From: Rhodobacteraceae bacterium LMO-JJ12
GTDB taxonomy: Bacteria > Pseudomonadota > Alphaproteobacteria > Rhodobacterales > Rhodobacteraceae
NCBI GenBank assembly: GCA_021555075.1
Contig: JAKGBX010000004.1
Span: forward strand, 204,591 to 268,590
Length of the DNA stretch: 64,000 bases
Reading direction: 5' to 3'
Part shown: positions 16,952 to 25,919 of the stretch, piece by piece
How the letters are laid out: every line of letters starts with the position of its first letter
Numbering within the stretch: the stretch's first letter is position 1
The notes under the pieces: model-generated
Databases searched by the model: none
What the model saw: the letters and a program-made list of their open reading frames with translations, nothing else
What the model was told of the DNA's origin: nothing
Translations under genes and position numbers: made by a program

Positions 16952-17530
16952 TCAGGTTTGCGGCGGCATGTCGAGGCTGAGTGTGCCCGAGCGATAGCCG
17001 CCCGTGATCAGCAGGCCGGGGGCGCGCAGTTCGGGATGATCATCAACCCAGTCGCGGAATTGGTCGTTGGTCACGATGCGGGCGCTGAACTCGCGTGCGG
17101 CTTGCAGGATGATGGGATCGGCGGGCGTTCCCTTGGGAACCACGAGAACCTGTTTTTCGGGCAGCCCCAGCATCCGGGCCAAAACGGGATCGTCGAGATA
17201 TTTGTCAGCGATCAGATAGCCCACGTTGGCATCGAAAACGACGCTGACGGCCTTACCCAGAGCCTGACAATGTAACACGACTTCCCGGACGGTTTCGATT
17301 TTGGGGATGTTGTCGCGCCAATACATTACGTTCGAGCCATCGAGGATGACCCAGTTCTTTGCACGCTCGCGCCGGTCGCTGGCCTGGCGAACGATCGCGC
17401 GGATCAGCAGAAAGAGGCTGGCCAATGTGCAGGGGATGCCCAGAAGAAGAAAATCGAACCATTGGGGGTTCAGCAGGGCGAAAACAGAACCGAGAAGCGA
17501 CACGAAGAGAAGGATAAGAGGTGCAAACAT
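16952..17530 (-). CDS. Membrane-anchored NYN/Zc3h12a-like ribonuclease domain protein
   Basis: 192 residues. Two N-terminal hydrophobic segments (about 2-18 and 27-45) anchor it; then comes an NYN/PIN-type nuclease domain with VILDGSNVMYW (first Asp), VVFDANVGYL, and ARIVTNDQFRDW (last Asp) as in Zc3h12a-type RNases. This suggests an endoribonuclease tethered to the inner membrane with a cytoplasmic catalytic domain. Its start overlaps no neighbour; it lies downstream of tkt in the same orientation, after a hairpin. Role in the cell unknown; target RNA cannot be inferred. Confidence 0.75.
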   Translation of the reverse strand: MFAPLILLFVSLLGSVFALLNPQWFDFLLLGIPCTLASLFLLIRAIVRQASDRRERAKNWVILDGSNVMYWRDNIPKIETVREVVLHCQALGKAVSVVFDANVGYLIADKYLDDPVLARMLGLPEKQVLVVPKGTPADPIILQAAREFSARIVTNDQFRDWVDDHPELRAPGLLITGGYRSGTLSLDMPPQT

Positions 17531-17565
17531 GGGGCAAATCCCGTTGCTCGATTCTGAGGTGCCAA

Positions 17566-17594
17566 GCGGCCCCGGGCAAGATATGCGGGGCCGC
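17566..17594 (-). terminator. Hairpin after tkt
   Basis: 9-bp stem GCGGCCCCG / CGGGGCCGC (17566-17574 with 17586-17594), 11-base loop, 24 bases beyond the tkt stop on the minus strand; it lacks a U run. Confidence 0.5.
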
Positions 17595-17617
17595 CTGAGC
17601 GATGTTTACCAACCGGT

Positions 17618-19636
17618 TCAGAGGAGCGATTTGACCTTTTCGGCGACGGCTTGCGCCGTAATGCCGAATTTCTCGAACAGGGTTTCGGCCGGGGCGGAGG
17701 CGCCGAAGCCTTCCATGCCGACAAAGCCGGATTTGGCCGCCTTGCCGCGTTCGCCCGCAAGCCAGCGATCCCAGCCGAGGCGCGCGCCGGCCTCGACAGC
17801 CACGCGCACGGCGGCGCCGCCGGGCAGAACCTTGCGCCGATAGCTCTCGTCTTGTTCCTCGAACAACTCCCAGCACGGCATCGAGACCACGCGGGTGCCG
17901 ATGCCTTCGGCCTCGAGCAAGTCGCGCGCCTCCATCGCCACCGAGACCTCGGAACCGGTGGCCAGAAGGATCGCCTGACGTTTGCCCGTCGAATCAGCAA
18001 GCACATAGGCCCCTTGGGCGGTAAGGTTCTTTGCTTTGTGCATGGTGCGCAGAGTCGGCAGGCCCTGACGGGTGAGCGCCAGAACCGACGGCGTTTCCTT
18101 GGTGGTCAGCGCCAGTTCCCACGCCTCGGCGGTCTCGACCGTGTCACAGGGGCGGAAGGTGTAGGAATTGGGCGTCGCGCGGCAGATCGCCAGATGTTCG
18201 ACCGGCTGGTGGGTGGGGCCGTCTTCGCCCACGCCGATGCTGTCATGGGTCATCACGAACACGGTGGGAATTTTCATCAGCGAGGCCAGCCGCATCGCCG
18301 GGCGGGCATAATCGGTGAAGCAGAAGAAGGTGCCGCCATAGGGGCGGACGCCGCCATGCAGCGCCATGCCGTTCATCGCGGCGGCCATGGCATGTTCGCG
18401 GATGCCCCAATAGATGTAGCGGCCCTTGCGATTGTCGATGTCGAACATGCCGAGATCGCCGGTCTTGGTGTTGTTGGACCCGGTCAGATCCGCCGAGCCG
18501 CCGACGGTTTCGGACATGATCGGGTTGATCACTTCCAGCGCCATTTCGCTGGATTTGCGGGTGGCGACCTTGGGCCGTTCATCCGAGATCTGCTTTTTCA
18601 AGGCGCGCACGCGGGCCGCTAGCGAATTTGGCACGTCGCGGGCATAGGCGCGGGTGAATTCACCCCGGCGTCTTTCAGAAAGTGCGGCGAGGCGGGTTTG
18701 CCATGCGGCGTTTTCACTTGCGCCGCGCTGGCCTGCGGCTTCCCACCACGCTTTGATCTCGCTTGGAATCTCGAACGGGCCGGTGGTCCAGCCGTAGGCC
18801 TGTTTGGCGGCGGCCATTTCATCGGGATCGGTAAGCGCGCCGTGGCCTTTGGACGTGTCCTGGGCCGCGTGACCGAGGGCAATGTGGGTCTTGCAGGCGA
18901 TCATCGAGGGTTGATCGGATTTCTTGGCCGCCGTGATGGCGGCGTCGATGGCGGCCGGATCGTGACCGTCGATCTGCTGCACATGCCAGCCCGAGGCGGC
19001 AAAACGCGCGGGTTGATCGGTGCAATCAGACAGCGATACCTTGCCGTCGATGGTGATGTCGTTGTTGTCCCAGAACACGATCAGCTTGGAGAGCTGATGG
19101 CGCCCTGCGAGGCCGATGGCCTCTTGGCTGATGCCTTCCATCAGGCAGCCGTCACCGACCATGACATAGGTGTGATGATCGACCAGCTTGGCACCATAGC
19201 GGGCGCGCTGAATCTCTTCGGCCATGGCAAAGCCGACCGAATTGGCGAGGCCCTGACCGAGCGGGCCGGTGGTGGTTTCGATCCCCGGCGCGTGGCCATA
19301 TTCGGGATGGCCTGCGGTGATCGCGCCCCATTGGCGGAAGTCCTTGATCTGCTCAAGGGTCATTTCCGGATAACCGGTGAGATAGAGCAGCGAATAGAGC
19401 AGCATCGAGCCGTGCCCGGCCGAAAGGATGAAGCGGTCACGATCGGGCCATTCGGGGTTGGCGGCATCGAATTTCAGATGCTGACCAAACAGCACCGTAG
19501 CAACGTCTGCCATGCCCATCGGCATGCCGGAGTGACCGGAGTTGGCGGCGGCGACGGCATCGAGCGTGAGCGTGCGGATGGCAGCGGCGCGCATCCAGTG
19601 ATCGGGGTTGGCAGCGCGAAGAGCAGAAATATCCAA
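17618..19636 (-). CDS. tkt: Transketolase
   Basis: 672 residues, the usual length, in the pentose phosphate pathway; transfers two-carbon ketol units using thiamine diphosphate. ThDP motif GDGCLMEG...NND, the SGHSGMPMG block near the N-terminus and the pyrimidine domain ([14 protein letters not shown]) are intact. The start is TTG at 19636: AAGGA lies eight bases upstream, the product then begins with the family-typical [14 protein letters not shown], and no ATG lies nearby in frame until residue 16. The long open frame upstream crosses the divergent intergenic palindromes and is not coding. Confidence 0.94.
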   Translation of the reverse strand: MDISALRAANPDHWMRAAAIRTLTLDAVAAANSGHSGMPMGMADVATVLFGQHLKFDAANPEWPDRDRFILSAGHGSMLLYSLLYLTGYPEMTLEQIKDFRQWGAITAGHPEYGHAPGIETTTGPLGQGLANSVGFAMAEEIQRARYGAKLVDHHTYVMVGDGCLMEGISQEAIGLAGRHQLSKLIVFWDNNDITIDGKVSLSDCTDQPARFAASGWHVQQIDGHDPAAIDAAITAAKKSDQPSMIACKTHIALGHAAQDTSKGHGALTDPDEMAAAKQAYGWTTGPFEIPSEIKAWWEAAGQRGASENAAWQTRLAALSERRRGEFTRAYARDVPNSLAARVRALKKQISDERPKVATRKSSEMALEVINPIMSETVGGSADLTGSNNTKTGDLGMFDIDNRKGRYIYWGIREHAMAAAMNGMALHGGVRPYGGTFFCFTDYARPAMRLASLMKIPTVFVMTHDSIGVGEDGPTHQPVEHLAICRATPNSYTFRPCDTVETAEAWELALTTKETPSVLALTRQGLPTLRTMHKAKNLTAQGAYVLADSTGKRQAILLATGSEVSVAMEARDLLEAEGIGTRVVSMPCWELFEEQDESYRRKVLPGGAAVRVAVEAGARLGWDRWLAGERGKAAKSGFVGMEGFGASAPAETLFEKFGITAQAVAEKVKSLL

Positions 19637-19748
19637 GGCGGGAATCCTTCGATTGATGGGGTTTGGGGCATTCCTTAGCAGGCTCGGACAGGGGCGCAAC
19701 AGGGGCAAAAGACCCATGAAGCGGCAAGGGCTTGCCAGTTTGCGGGCA

Positions 19749-19778
19749 GGAAACCGGTTTCCTTGTTTGGAAACAAGG
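19749..19778. promoter_or_regulatory. Two overlapping perfect palindromes between tkt and the zapA operon
   Basis: GGAAACCGGTTTCC (19749-19762) is a perfect 14-bp palindrome with a central CG; CCTTGTTT-GG-AAACAAGG (19761-19778) overlaps it by two bases. Both sit in the divergent 292-bp region, about 115-140 bases upstream of the tkt start. They look like operators rather than a terminator, since no transcript ends nearby. The cognate regulator is unknown. Confidence 0.5.
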
Positions 19779-19928
19779 CGAAAGGCATTAAAGTTGAAGC
19801 AATCCGGCAAGGGGCTTGATTCGCGGTGAGGCAGCCGTATGCCCGAAAAGCCCGGTGGCTTGAGACTGCCGGGACGCGGCGGTCGCGGTGAGTGCATGTC
19901 AGATGCACGACACAAGAAGGAGTGGGGC

Positions 19929-20414
19929 ATGAACCAGGTAGAGGAGTTTGAGCGCAGGATAACGGCCGCGCTTGATCGGATTGCCAAGGGAATCGAGCCG
20001 TTGGGCACAGCGCCCGACAGCAGCGTGGCCGAAGAAGAATTGGCCCGCGCGCGCGCCGAGTTGGAAGAGGAACGGCTTGCAGCGGCGCAGCTTGAGGAGC
20101 GGATCAAGGCATTACACGAGCGCCAGGACAACAAGATTGCCGTCCTCGAAGCGCGCACCGCCGAACAGAGCGCGACGCTGACCAAACTTGACGCCGAACT
20201 ACAACGGCTGCGCGCCTCCAATGAACAACTGCGCGCCTCGAACGGGGCGCTGCGCGAGGCCAATGAACAGGGTGTGGGCGAGCCGCATCTGATCAACAAG
20301 GCGATGCTGGCCGAACTTGAAGGTTTGCGCGCGGCGCGGGCCGCCGACACGGCCGAGAGCGCCGCGATCCTGAGCGCGCTTGAACCGCTCTTGCAAGCAG
20401 AGGAGAGCGCATAA
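19929..20414 (+). CDS. Coiled-coil protein encoded upstream of zapA
   Basis: 161 residues from [11 protein letters not shown]. Residues about 35-125 are a continuous predicted coiled coil ([20 protein letters not shown], then repeating [20 protein letters not shown]). No signal peptide or membrane helix. AAGGAG precedes the ATG. Its stop overlaps the zapA start by one base (TAATG), so the two are translationally coupled. Position and shape suggest a divisome-associated partner of ZapA, but that is inference; I know no named family for it. Confidence 0.75.
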   Translation: MNQVEEFERRITAALDRIAKGIEPLGTAPDSSVAEEELARARAELEEERLAAAQLEERIKALHERQDNKIAVLEARTAEQSATLTKLDAELQRLRASNEQLRASNGALREANEQGVGEPHLINKAMLAELEGLRAARAADTAESAAILSALEPLLQAEESA

Positions 20415-20806
20415 TGCCGGAAGTGGAAATCATCATTGGCGGGCGCAGTTTCGAGGTTTCCTGTCAGGAGGGCGAGGAGCATTACCTGCAATCAGCCGCT
20501 CGGATGCTGAACGACGAAGCCACCACCCTGACCGAGCATACGGGGCGCCTTCCCGAGGCACGTATGCTGCTCATGGCCGGGTTGATGCTGGCCGACAAGA
20601 CCGCCGGTGTGGAAGACAAGCTGCGCGACATGCAAAATCAGGTCGCCGATCTGGAAAGCGAGTTGCAACGTCTGCATCAAACACCTGCGCCCGAGCCTGA
20701 GCGTGTCGAGGTGGCGGTGGTGCCTGAAAGCCTTACCGAGAGTCTGGCCGAACTGGCCGCGCGCGCGGAATCGCTGGCGGCGGAAGTGGAAGAGAAGGCG
20801 GGTTGA
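20414..20806 (+). CDS. zapA: Cell division protein ZapA
   Basis: 130 residues. The N-terminal ZapA domain begins [16 protein letters not shown], then [12 protein letters not shown] and [12 protein letters not shown], followed by an extended C-terminal coiled coil. ZapA crosslinks FtsZ filaments at the division site. Coupled to the upstream coiled-coil gene by a one-base overlap. Longer than E. coli ZapA (109 residues), as is usual in alphaproteobacteria. Confidence 0.85.
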   Translation: MPEVEIIIGGRSFEVSCQEGEEHYLQSAARMLNDEATTLTEHTGRLPEARMLLMAGLMLADKTAGVEDKLRDMQNQVADLESELQRLHQTPAPEPERVEVAVVPESLTESLAELAARAESLAAEVEEKAG

Positions 20807-20837
20807 ACTGCGGCGTGAGCTGGGCAGACTGCCCTCT

Positions 20838-21056
20838 CTAAGCCCGATTGCGATAGTGGCGCAGAACAAATAGCCGGATCGCAGAAGCGAGACCGCCATC
20901 GAGGCCGCGGGCTTCATCGATCTCGGCGGCAAGCGCGTTCAGGGGCTGACTGCGTTCGGCTGCGATGTCACGAAAAGCCTGCCAGAATTCCTCTTCCAGC
21001 GAGACCGAAGTGCGATGCCCGCGCAGGCTGAGGGAATGTTTGACGGGTCGGCTCAT
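20838..21056 (-). CDS. Ribbon-helix-helix domain protein
   Basis: 72 residues. SLSLRGHRTSVSLEEEFWQAFRDIA is the ribbon-helix-helix start of the RHH_4 type, with VSLEEEFW as strand plus helix; the second helix includes SAIRLFVLRHY. Probably a small DNA-binding protein. Its ATG overlaps the stop of the preceding DUF4169 gene by four bases (ATGA), and that gene overlaps fumC in the same way, so all three are one translational unit. Target unknown. Confidence 0.8.
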   Translation of the reverse strand: MSRPVKHSLSLRGHRTSVSLEEEFWQAFRDIAAERSQPLNALAAEIDEARGLDGGLASAIRLFVLRHYRNRA

Positions 21057-21229
21057 TCGTCGCGCTGTTTGCCGTCGAGAGCGCGCGCCGCTTTCTCTGC
21101 GCGCGCCTTTTCAAGCGATTTCTGAGCCTTGGTTCGGCCAAATTTCACCGCGTTTTCATCGGCTTGCGCCGATTTATTCAACCGAGCACTGGCTTTGCGC
21201 GCCTTGTTGAGATTGATGACCTTGCTCAT
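21053..21229 (-). CDS. DUF4169-family small basic protein
   Basis: 58 residues beginning [16 protein letters not shown] and ending LDGKQRDE; rich in Lys, Arg and Ala, predicted helical. The opening VINLNKARK is the mark of DUF4169, a small alphaproteobacterial family of unknown function. Start and stop each overlap a neighbour by four bases (ATGA): the start overlaps the fumC stop and the stop overlaps the start of the ribbon-helix-helix gene. It is short enough to be missed by length-based gene calling. Confidence 0.85.
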   Translation of the reverse strand: MSKVINLNKARKASARLNKSAQADENAVKFGRTKAQKSLEKARAEKAARALDGKQRDE

Positions 21230-22620
21230 GAAGTTGGTCCCACCATTTTTTCGGGGCGCACGATGCGATCAAAGGTCGCTTCATCGACAAAGCCGAGGCG
21301 CACCGCCTCCTGGCGCAGGGTGGTGCCGTTTTCATGCGCGGTCTTGGCGACCTTGGTGGCGTTGTCATAGCCAATTTCAGGAGCCAGCGCGGTGACAAGC
21401 ATCAGGCTTGATTTCATCAGAGTGTCGATGCGGGTTTCATCGGCTTTGAGCCCGTCCACCAGATTGTCGGTAAACGCCGAGGCCGCGTCACCCAAAAGCT
21501 GCATGGATTGCAACACGTTATAGGCGATCATTGGTTTGAACACATTAAGTTCGAAGTGGCCCTGACTTCCGGCAAAACCGACGGCGGCGTCGTTGCCCAT
21601 GACATGCGCGCAAACCTGGGTCAGGGCCTCGCATTGGGTCGGGTTGACCTTGCCGGGCATGATCGATGAGCCGGGCTCATTGGCGGGCAGGATCAATTCG
21701 CCCAGCCCGGCGCGCGGGCCGGAGCCGAGAAAGCGGATATCGTTGGCGATCTTGAACAGCGAGCTTGCCACCGTACGCAGCGCGCCCGAGAGTTCGACCA
21801 TCGCGTCATGGGCAGCCAAAGCTTCGAACTTGTTGGGCGCGGTGACAAAGGGCAGGCCGGTGATGGTGGCGATTTCGCCCGCTACCTGTGTATCCCAACC
21901 TTCGGTCGTGTTGAGCCCGGTGCCGACGGCGGTGCCGCCTTGGGCGAGTTCATAGATATGGGGCAGGGCGGATTTGATCCGTGCAATCGCCATGGCGACC
22001 TGATGCACATAGCCCGAGAATTCCTGACCCAGTGTCAGCGGTGTCGCGTCCTGTGTATGGGTGCGCCCGATCTTGATGATATCGGCAAAGGCGTCCTGTT
22101 TGATCTTGAGCGCGTCATGCAGCTTTTCCAGGCCCGGCAAGAGCACCTCGCGCGCGGTGGTGGCGGCGGCGATATGCATGGCAGTTGGAAAGGTGTCGTT
22201 GGAGCTTTGGCCCATGTTGACGTGATCGTTGGGGTGGACTGGCGATTTGCTGCCGAGTTTGCCGCCAAGCGTCTCGATGGCGCGATTGGCGATCACCTCG
22301 TTCGCATTCATGTTCGATTGGGTGCCCGAGCCGGTTTGCCACACGACCAGCGGAAAATGATCGTCTAGCGCGCCCGTGGCCACTTCGGTGGCGGCATTGA
22401 TAATTGCTTCGCCGGTTTGGGGATCGAGACGCCCATGCGCGAGGTTGATGCGTGCGCAGGCCTGTTTGATGACGCCGAGCGCATGCACGATTGCGGTCGG
22501 TTGGCGCTCCCAGCCGATAGGGAAATTGGCGATGGAGCGTTGGGTTTGGGCGCCCCAATAGCGGTCGGCCGGAACGGCGATTTCCCCGAAACTGTCGCTT
22601 TCGATTCGTGTCTTGTTCAT
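21226..22620 (-). CDS. fumC: Class II fumarate hydratase
   Basis: 464 residues, iron-independent fumarase of the TCA cycle converting fumarate and malate. Family signature [11 protein letters not shown] is intact, as are the N-terminal [19 protein letters not shown] and the [11 protein letters not shown] blocks. Length is typical. First gene of a three-gene unit with DUF4169 and the ribbon-helix-helix protein. Confidence 0.97.
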   Translation of the reverse strand: MNKTRIESDSFGEIAVPADRYWGAQTQRSIANFPIGWERQPTAIVHALGVIKQACARINLAHGRLDPQTGEAIINAATEVATGALDDHFPLVVWQTGSGTQSNMNANEVIANRAIETLGGKLGSKSPVHPNDHVNMGQSSNDTFPTAMHIAAATTAREVLLPGLEKLHDALKIKQDAFADIIKIGRTHTQDATPLTLGQEFSGYVHQVAMAIARIKSALPHIYELAQGGTAVGTGLNTTEGWDTQVAGEIATITGLPFVTAPNKFEALAAHDAMVELSGALRTVASSLFKIANDIRFLGSGPRAGLGELILPANEPGSSIMPGKVNPTQCEALTQVCAHVMGNDAAVGFAGSQGHFELNVFKPMIAYNVLQSMQLLGDAASAFTDNLVDGLKADETRIDTLMKSSLMLVTALAPEIGYDNATKVAKTAHENGTTLRQEAVRLGFVDEATFDRIVRPEKMVGPTS

Positions 22621-22691
22621 GGTTCTGCCCTTTGCCGCTGGTTGATGCGTACAATGGCGGCGGTCAGGGCGAAGATCAATGGAACGCGGCG

Positions 22692-23153
22692 CTACTTGCG
22701 GAAGCTGTCGAGGCTGACGACTTCGGCGTCATGGCTTTCTTTTCCCTCGTCGTCCACCTCGATCGGTTCGTGATCGTCGGTATCGTCTTCTTCTTCGTCA
22801 TCATGGGTTTCAAAGCGCAGGCCGAATTCGACCGAAGGATCGACGAAAGTCTTGATCGCATCATAGGGGATATAGAGAGGCTCGGGCGCGTCACCGAAAT
22901 TGAGCGTGATGGCAAAGCCTTCGTCGCTCACTTCAAGCCCGTCGAACCAGTGCTGCATCACCACGGTCATCTCGGACGGGTAACGTTCGCGCAGCCAATC
23001 CGCCAGCTTGGCACCCGGATGGGTGGTGTCGAAGGTGATGAAGAAATGATGCGCACCGGGAAGGCCGTTTTCGGCCACATCCTGAAGTACTTCCTGAATA
23101 AGACCGCGCATCGCACGGTGCATCAGGCTGCCATAATCGATCGTGCGAGACAT
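22692..23153 (-). CDS. sspB: SspB-type ClpXP adaptor
   Basis: 153 residues. It delivers ssrA-tagged and other substrates to ClpXP. The N-terminal [21 protein letters not shown] and the [23 protein letters not shown] blocks fit the alphaproteobacterial SspB family. An acidic linker ([19 protein letters not shown]) leads to a short C-terminal VVSLDSFRK, matching the usual design of substrate domain, flexible linker and ClpX-binding tail. Confidence 0.88.
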   Translation of the reverse strand: MSRTIDYGSLMHRAMRGLIQEVLQDVAENGLPGAHHFFITFDTTHPGAKLADWLRERYPSEMTVVMQHWFDGLEVSDEGFAITLNFGDAPEPLYIPYDAIKTFVDPSVEFGLRFETHDDEEEDDTDDHEPIEVDDEGKESHDAEVVSLDSFRK

Positions 23154-23605
23154 CCGCCCCCCCAGTAGAGGTTTCCCGGTGAAGGTATGATGGCAGTCAC
23201 AATAATGGATTCGCAGGAAAGCGAAAGGGGCAGTCGCGCAAAAAGCGGCTTGTGGCTCAGAGCCGGGGGAAATCGCGCCAGTGCAGGAGTTTTTCCGCCA
23301 AGACGGAACGGTAGGGCATGCGAGGGATTCGGGCGACCCGGGGGGGGCTGCGATGCCCTATGCCTGTTGATCTTGTCGGGGCAGGTGCCTGTCCAAGCAC
23401 AAGCGCGCTGGGCCTGCATATTCTGCCCGATATCCCCGCCGGGCAGTTGGTGAGTATTGGCACCGGGGGCGCGATAAAGGGCAGATACAAAAAACTGTAT
23501 TGACTCAAATCTCAAAAGTGACAAGGCTGTCAGTAATGACGTTGGTGTCAGTAATGACAGTGTCGTCAATCCGCGACTGCCAAGTTTAATAAAAGGATCT
23601 CAGCA
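23154..23605. other. Divergent intergenic region sspB / ABC operon
   Basis: 452 bases. The first 340 show no convincing gene; short open frames there lack ribosome binding sites and family features. From about 23500 there is a TTGACT element followed by three TGTC-type repeats (separate entry), then an AAAAGGATCTC ribosome binding site for the ATPase gene. Confidence 0.6.
23500..23568 (+). promoter_or_regulatory. Candidate promoter and repeated operator of the ABC operon
   Basis: TGTCA-GTAA-TGACA (23546-23559) is a perfect palindrome; TGTCA-GTAA-TGACG (23528-23541) is a near copy 18 bp upstream, and TGTCGTCA (23561-23568) a partial third. A TTGACT at 23500-23505 could be the -35 element. The repeats lie between it and the gene, where a repressor would block transcription. 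Which regulator binds is unknown; the operon's own TetR is a candidate. Confidence 0.5.
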
Positions 23606-24685
23606 ATGCCCGGAGCGTCGGTGAGTTATCACGGAGTAAGCAAGACATACGGTTCGGTTGATGCCTTGCTGGATTTCAACCTTACTGTTGAACCCGGTGA
23701 GATAATGACCTTTCTCGGGGCCAGCGGGTCGGGGAAAACGACAGCTTTGAACGTTCTGGCAGGCTTTACCGAGGTCAGTCGCGGCGATATCGAGATCGGC
23801 GGACATTCCGTTGTCGGCTTGCCGCCCGAGCAACGAAACGTCGGGATGGTGTTTCAGAGCTATTCGCTGTTTCCCCATATGAGCGTTTTTCAAAACGTTG
23901 CTTTCCCGCTCGGTCTGCGCAAGGTCGACAAGAGCGAACAGAAACGGCGGGTAGACGCCGCCTTGAAGATGGTTCAGCTGTCAAATCTTGCCGACCGGAT
24001 GCCCAATGAGCTTTCGGGCGGGCAGAAGCAACGCGTCGCCTTTGCGCGGGCCATTGTTTTTGAGCCGCCGATTTTGTTGATGGACGAGCCTCTGGGCGCT
24101 CTGGATCTGAAGCTGCGTCAGGCGATGCAGGTCGAGATCAAGGAGTATCAGGCCCAGTTGGGATGCACGATCATCTTCGTCACGCATGATCAAAGCGAAG
24201 CGCTTGCACTTTCCGACCGGATCGCCGTGGTGGACAAGGGGCGCATTATCCAGCTGGATACAGCCGACCGGATCTATGATGCGCCCAACAGCCGCTTTGT
24301 CGCGGAATTCATCGGCAAAACCAACATCCTGTCATTTCAACGGGACGATACCAGCTCGATCTCGATCCCGGAAATCGGGCTGTCGGTCAGTTCGAGCAAG
24401 CTCAACCTCGGCCAGTCCGGATTGCTGAGCATACGTCCCGAAAAGGTATTCAGACCAACAGAAGACAGCGAAAACACTGTCTCATTCACCGGCACGATTG
24501 AAGAAGTTCTTTTTCAGGGTGATCTGGTTCACTACACGATTGCGCTTCCTGGTGGCAAAACCATGCAGTTCCAGGAGCATCGTGGACCCGGATCCAGTCA
24601 ATTGCGCCTCCACGAACAACACACCTTCGGATTCCTGATCAGCGACGCTCTGCCGCTGGAGCAGGATGCGGGCAGTGCCCCCTAA
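23606..24685 (+). CDS. ABC transporter ATPase, PotA-like (polyamine/carboxylate importer class)
   Basis: 359 residues. Walker A GASGSGKTT, Q-loop, signature LSGGQKQR, Walker B ILLMDEPLGALD and the H-loop VTHDQSEA are intact in the first 230 residues; a TOBE-type domain follows (LSIRPEKVF region). Energises import with the binding protein and two permeases encoded downstream. First gene of the accessory operon. The closest class is the spermidine/putrescine/opine type, but the nearby CoA ligase suggests a carboxylate substrate. Confidence 0.88.
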   Translation: MPGASVSYHGVSKTYGSVDALLDFNLTVEPGEIMTFLGASGSGKTTALNVLAGFTEVSRGDIEIGGHSVVGLPPEQRNVGMVFQSYSLFPHMSVFQNVAFPLGLRKVDKSEQKRRVDAALKMVQLSNLADRMPNELSGGQKQRVAFARAIVFEPPILLMDEPLGALDLKLRQAMQVEIKEYQAQLGCTIIFVTHDQSEALALSDRIAVVDKGRIIQLDTADRIYDAPNSRFVAEFIGKTNILSFQRDDTSSISIPEIGLSVSSSKLNLGQSGLLSIRPEKVFRPTEDSENTVSFTGTIEEVLFQGDLVHYTIALPGGKTMQFQEHRGPGSSQLRLHEQHTFGFLISDALPLEQDAGSAP

Positions 24686-24733
24686 ATGCAGGCAACCAAA
24701 AGCAAAAAATTCATCAACCAATGGGAGACCACT

Positions 24734-25807
24734 ATGCGACCTCAAGGATTCTTGTCTACAGCCTCTGCGTTGACCACTGCGCTGGCTTTGGGATTTACGG
24801 CTCATGCCGTTTCGGCCGCCGATGACACGTTCGTAATGAGCGGATCGGGCGGCGTTGTCGGAGATGCCGTCAAGGAAATTTTCATGCCGATCTTCGAGAA
24901 GGAGAGCGGCATCAAGATGAGCCACGTGGCAGCGGAAGCCACACGAATGGCGGAAATCGAAGCGATGGTGCGCGCAGGCGACCCGATCTGGGACGTGTCC
25001 GAGATTTCTGCCTCCGACTATCCCATCGCCGTCAGCAAGGGCCTGCTGGAAGAAATCGACTATTCCAAACTGGACCCGGACAACACCCTGCCCGAGATTG
25101 CGCGCGGTCAATACGGTGTCGTCGCGGCGAGCTATTCGACCGTTCTGGTTCAGCGCACCGACAAGACCCCGGAGGGGACAAAAATGACCTCCTGGGCGGA
25201 TTTCTGGGACACTGAGAAGTTCCCCGGCCCACGGTCGCTTCGCGCGCGCCCCGAATACAACCTTGAATTCGCGTTGCTGGCCGATGGCGTGCCATCGGGT
25301 GAAATCTATGACGTTCTGGCGACAGAAGAAGGCATCGACCGGGCGTTTGCAAAACTGGATGAAATCCGTCCAAGTATCCAGGTCTGGTGGAATTCCGGCG
25401 CGCAATCTGTCCAGCTTCTTTCGGATAACGAAGTCTACTACACGACCACCTATAACGGGCGTGTCGGAGCACTTCGCGACAGTGGCATTCCAGTCGAGAT
25501 CGTTTGGAATGGCGGTGCGCTGCACACATCCTATGTCGGGATAATCAAGGGCACGAAAAATCTTGATGCCTCTTATGATTATGTGCGTCTGCGGACGATG
25601 CGCCCCGAGCTGGAGCTGCAATATCTTCAGAAACTGCCCTATCCGAACTTTGCGCCGGGCCTGTTCGACAAGCTGCCTCCCGAGCTTGCCGAACAGATGC
25701 CGACCTTTGAGGCGAACGCCAATGTTCAGTTCGTAGCGAACGAGGAGTTCTGGAAGGACAACATCGACGAGCTGCGCGAGCGCTGGGACGAGTGGATGCT
25801 CGAATAA
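24734..25807 (+). CDS. ABC transporter periplasmic substrate-binding protein, PotD-like
   Basis: 357 residues from MRPQGFLSTASALTT, with a Sec signal peptide ending HAVSA-ADDTF. The start at 24734 is chosen over an in-frame ATG 48 bases upstream because GGGAG lies six bases before it and the signal peptide then starts properly. The mature part has the type-II fold of PotD/SBP_bac_8 proteins (SWADFWDTEKFPGPRS, YNGRVGALRDSGIPVEIVW). PotD's acidic amine-binding pattern cannot be confirmed by eye, so the ligand is open. Followed by a strong intra-operon terminator. Confidence 0.86.
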   Translation: MRPQGFLSTASALTTALALGFTAHAVSAADDTFVMSGSGGVVGDAVKEIFMPIFEKESGIKMSHVAAEATRMAEIEAMVRAGDPIWDVSEISASDYPIAVSKGLLEEIDYSKLDPDNTLPEIARGQYGVVAASYSTVLVQRTDKTPEGTKMTSWADFWDTEKFPGPRSLRARPEYNLEFALLADGVPSGEIYDVLATEEGIDRAFAKLDEIRPSIQVWWNSGAQSVQLLSDNEVYYTTTYNGRVGALRDSGIPVEIVWNGGALHTSYVGIIKGTKNLDASYDYVRLRTMRPELELQYLQKLPYPNFAPGLFDKLPPELAEQMPTFEANANVQFVANEEFWKDNIDELRERWDEWMLE

Positions 25808-25814
25808 CATCCCG

Positions 25815-25848
25815 AGGTGCCCGCGTTGGAATAATGCGGGCACCTTTT
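25815..25848 (+). terminator. Intra-operon terminator after the binding-protein gene
   Basis: 10-bp stem AGGTGCCCGC / GCGGGCACCT (25815-25824 with 25836-25845), 11-base loop, TTTT at 25845-25848. It separates the highly expressed binding-protein part from the permease genes, a common way to set unequal expression. Confidence 0.85.
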
Positions 25849-25919
25849 CCCAATCTCTGGCGGCGAATGCGCCAGTCATCTTCTTCAGCCGAGTTCATTA
25901 GCCGAGCGGGGTAGCCCAA

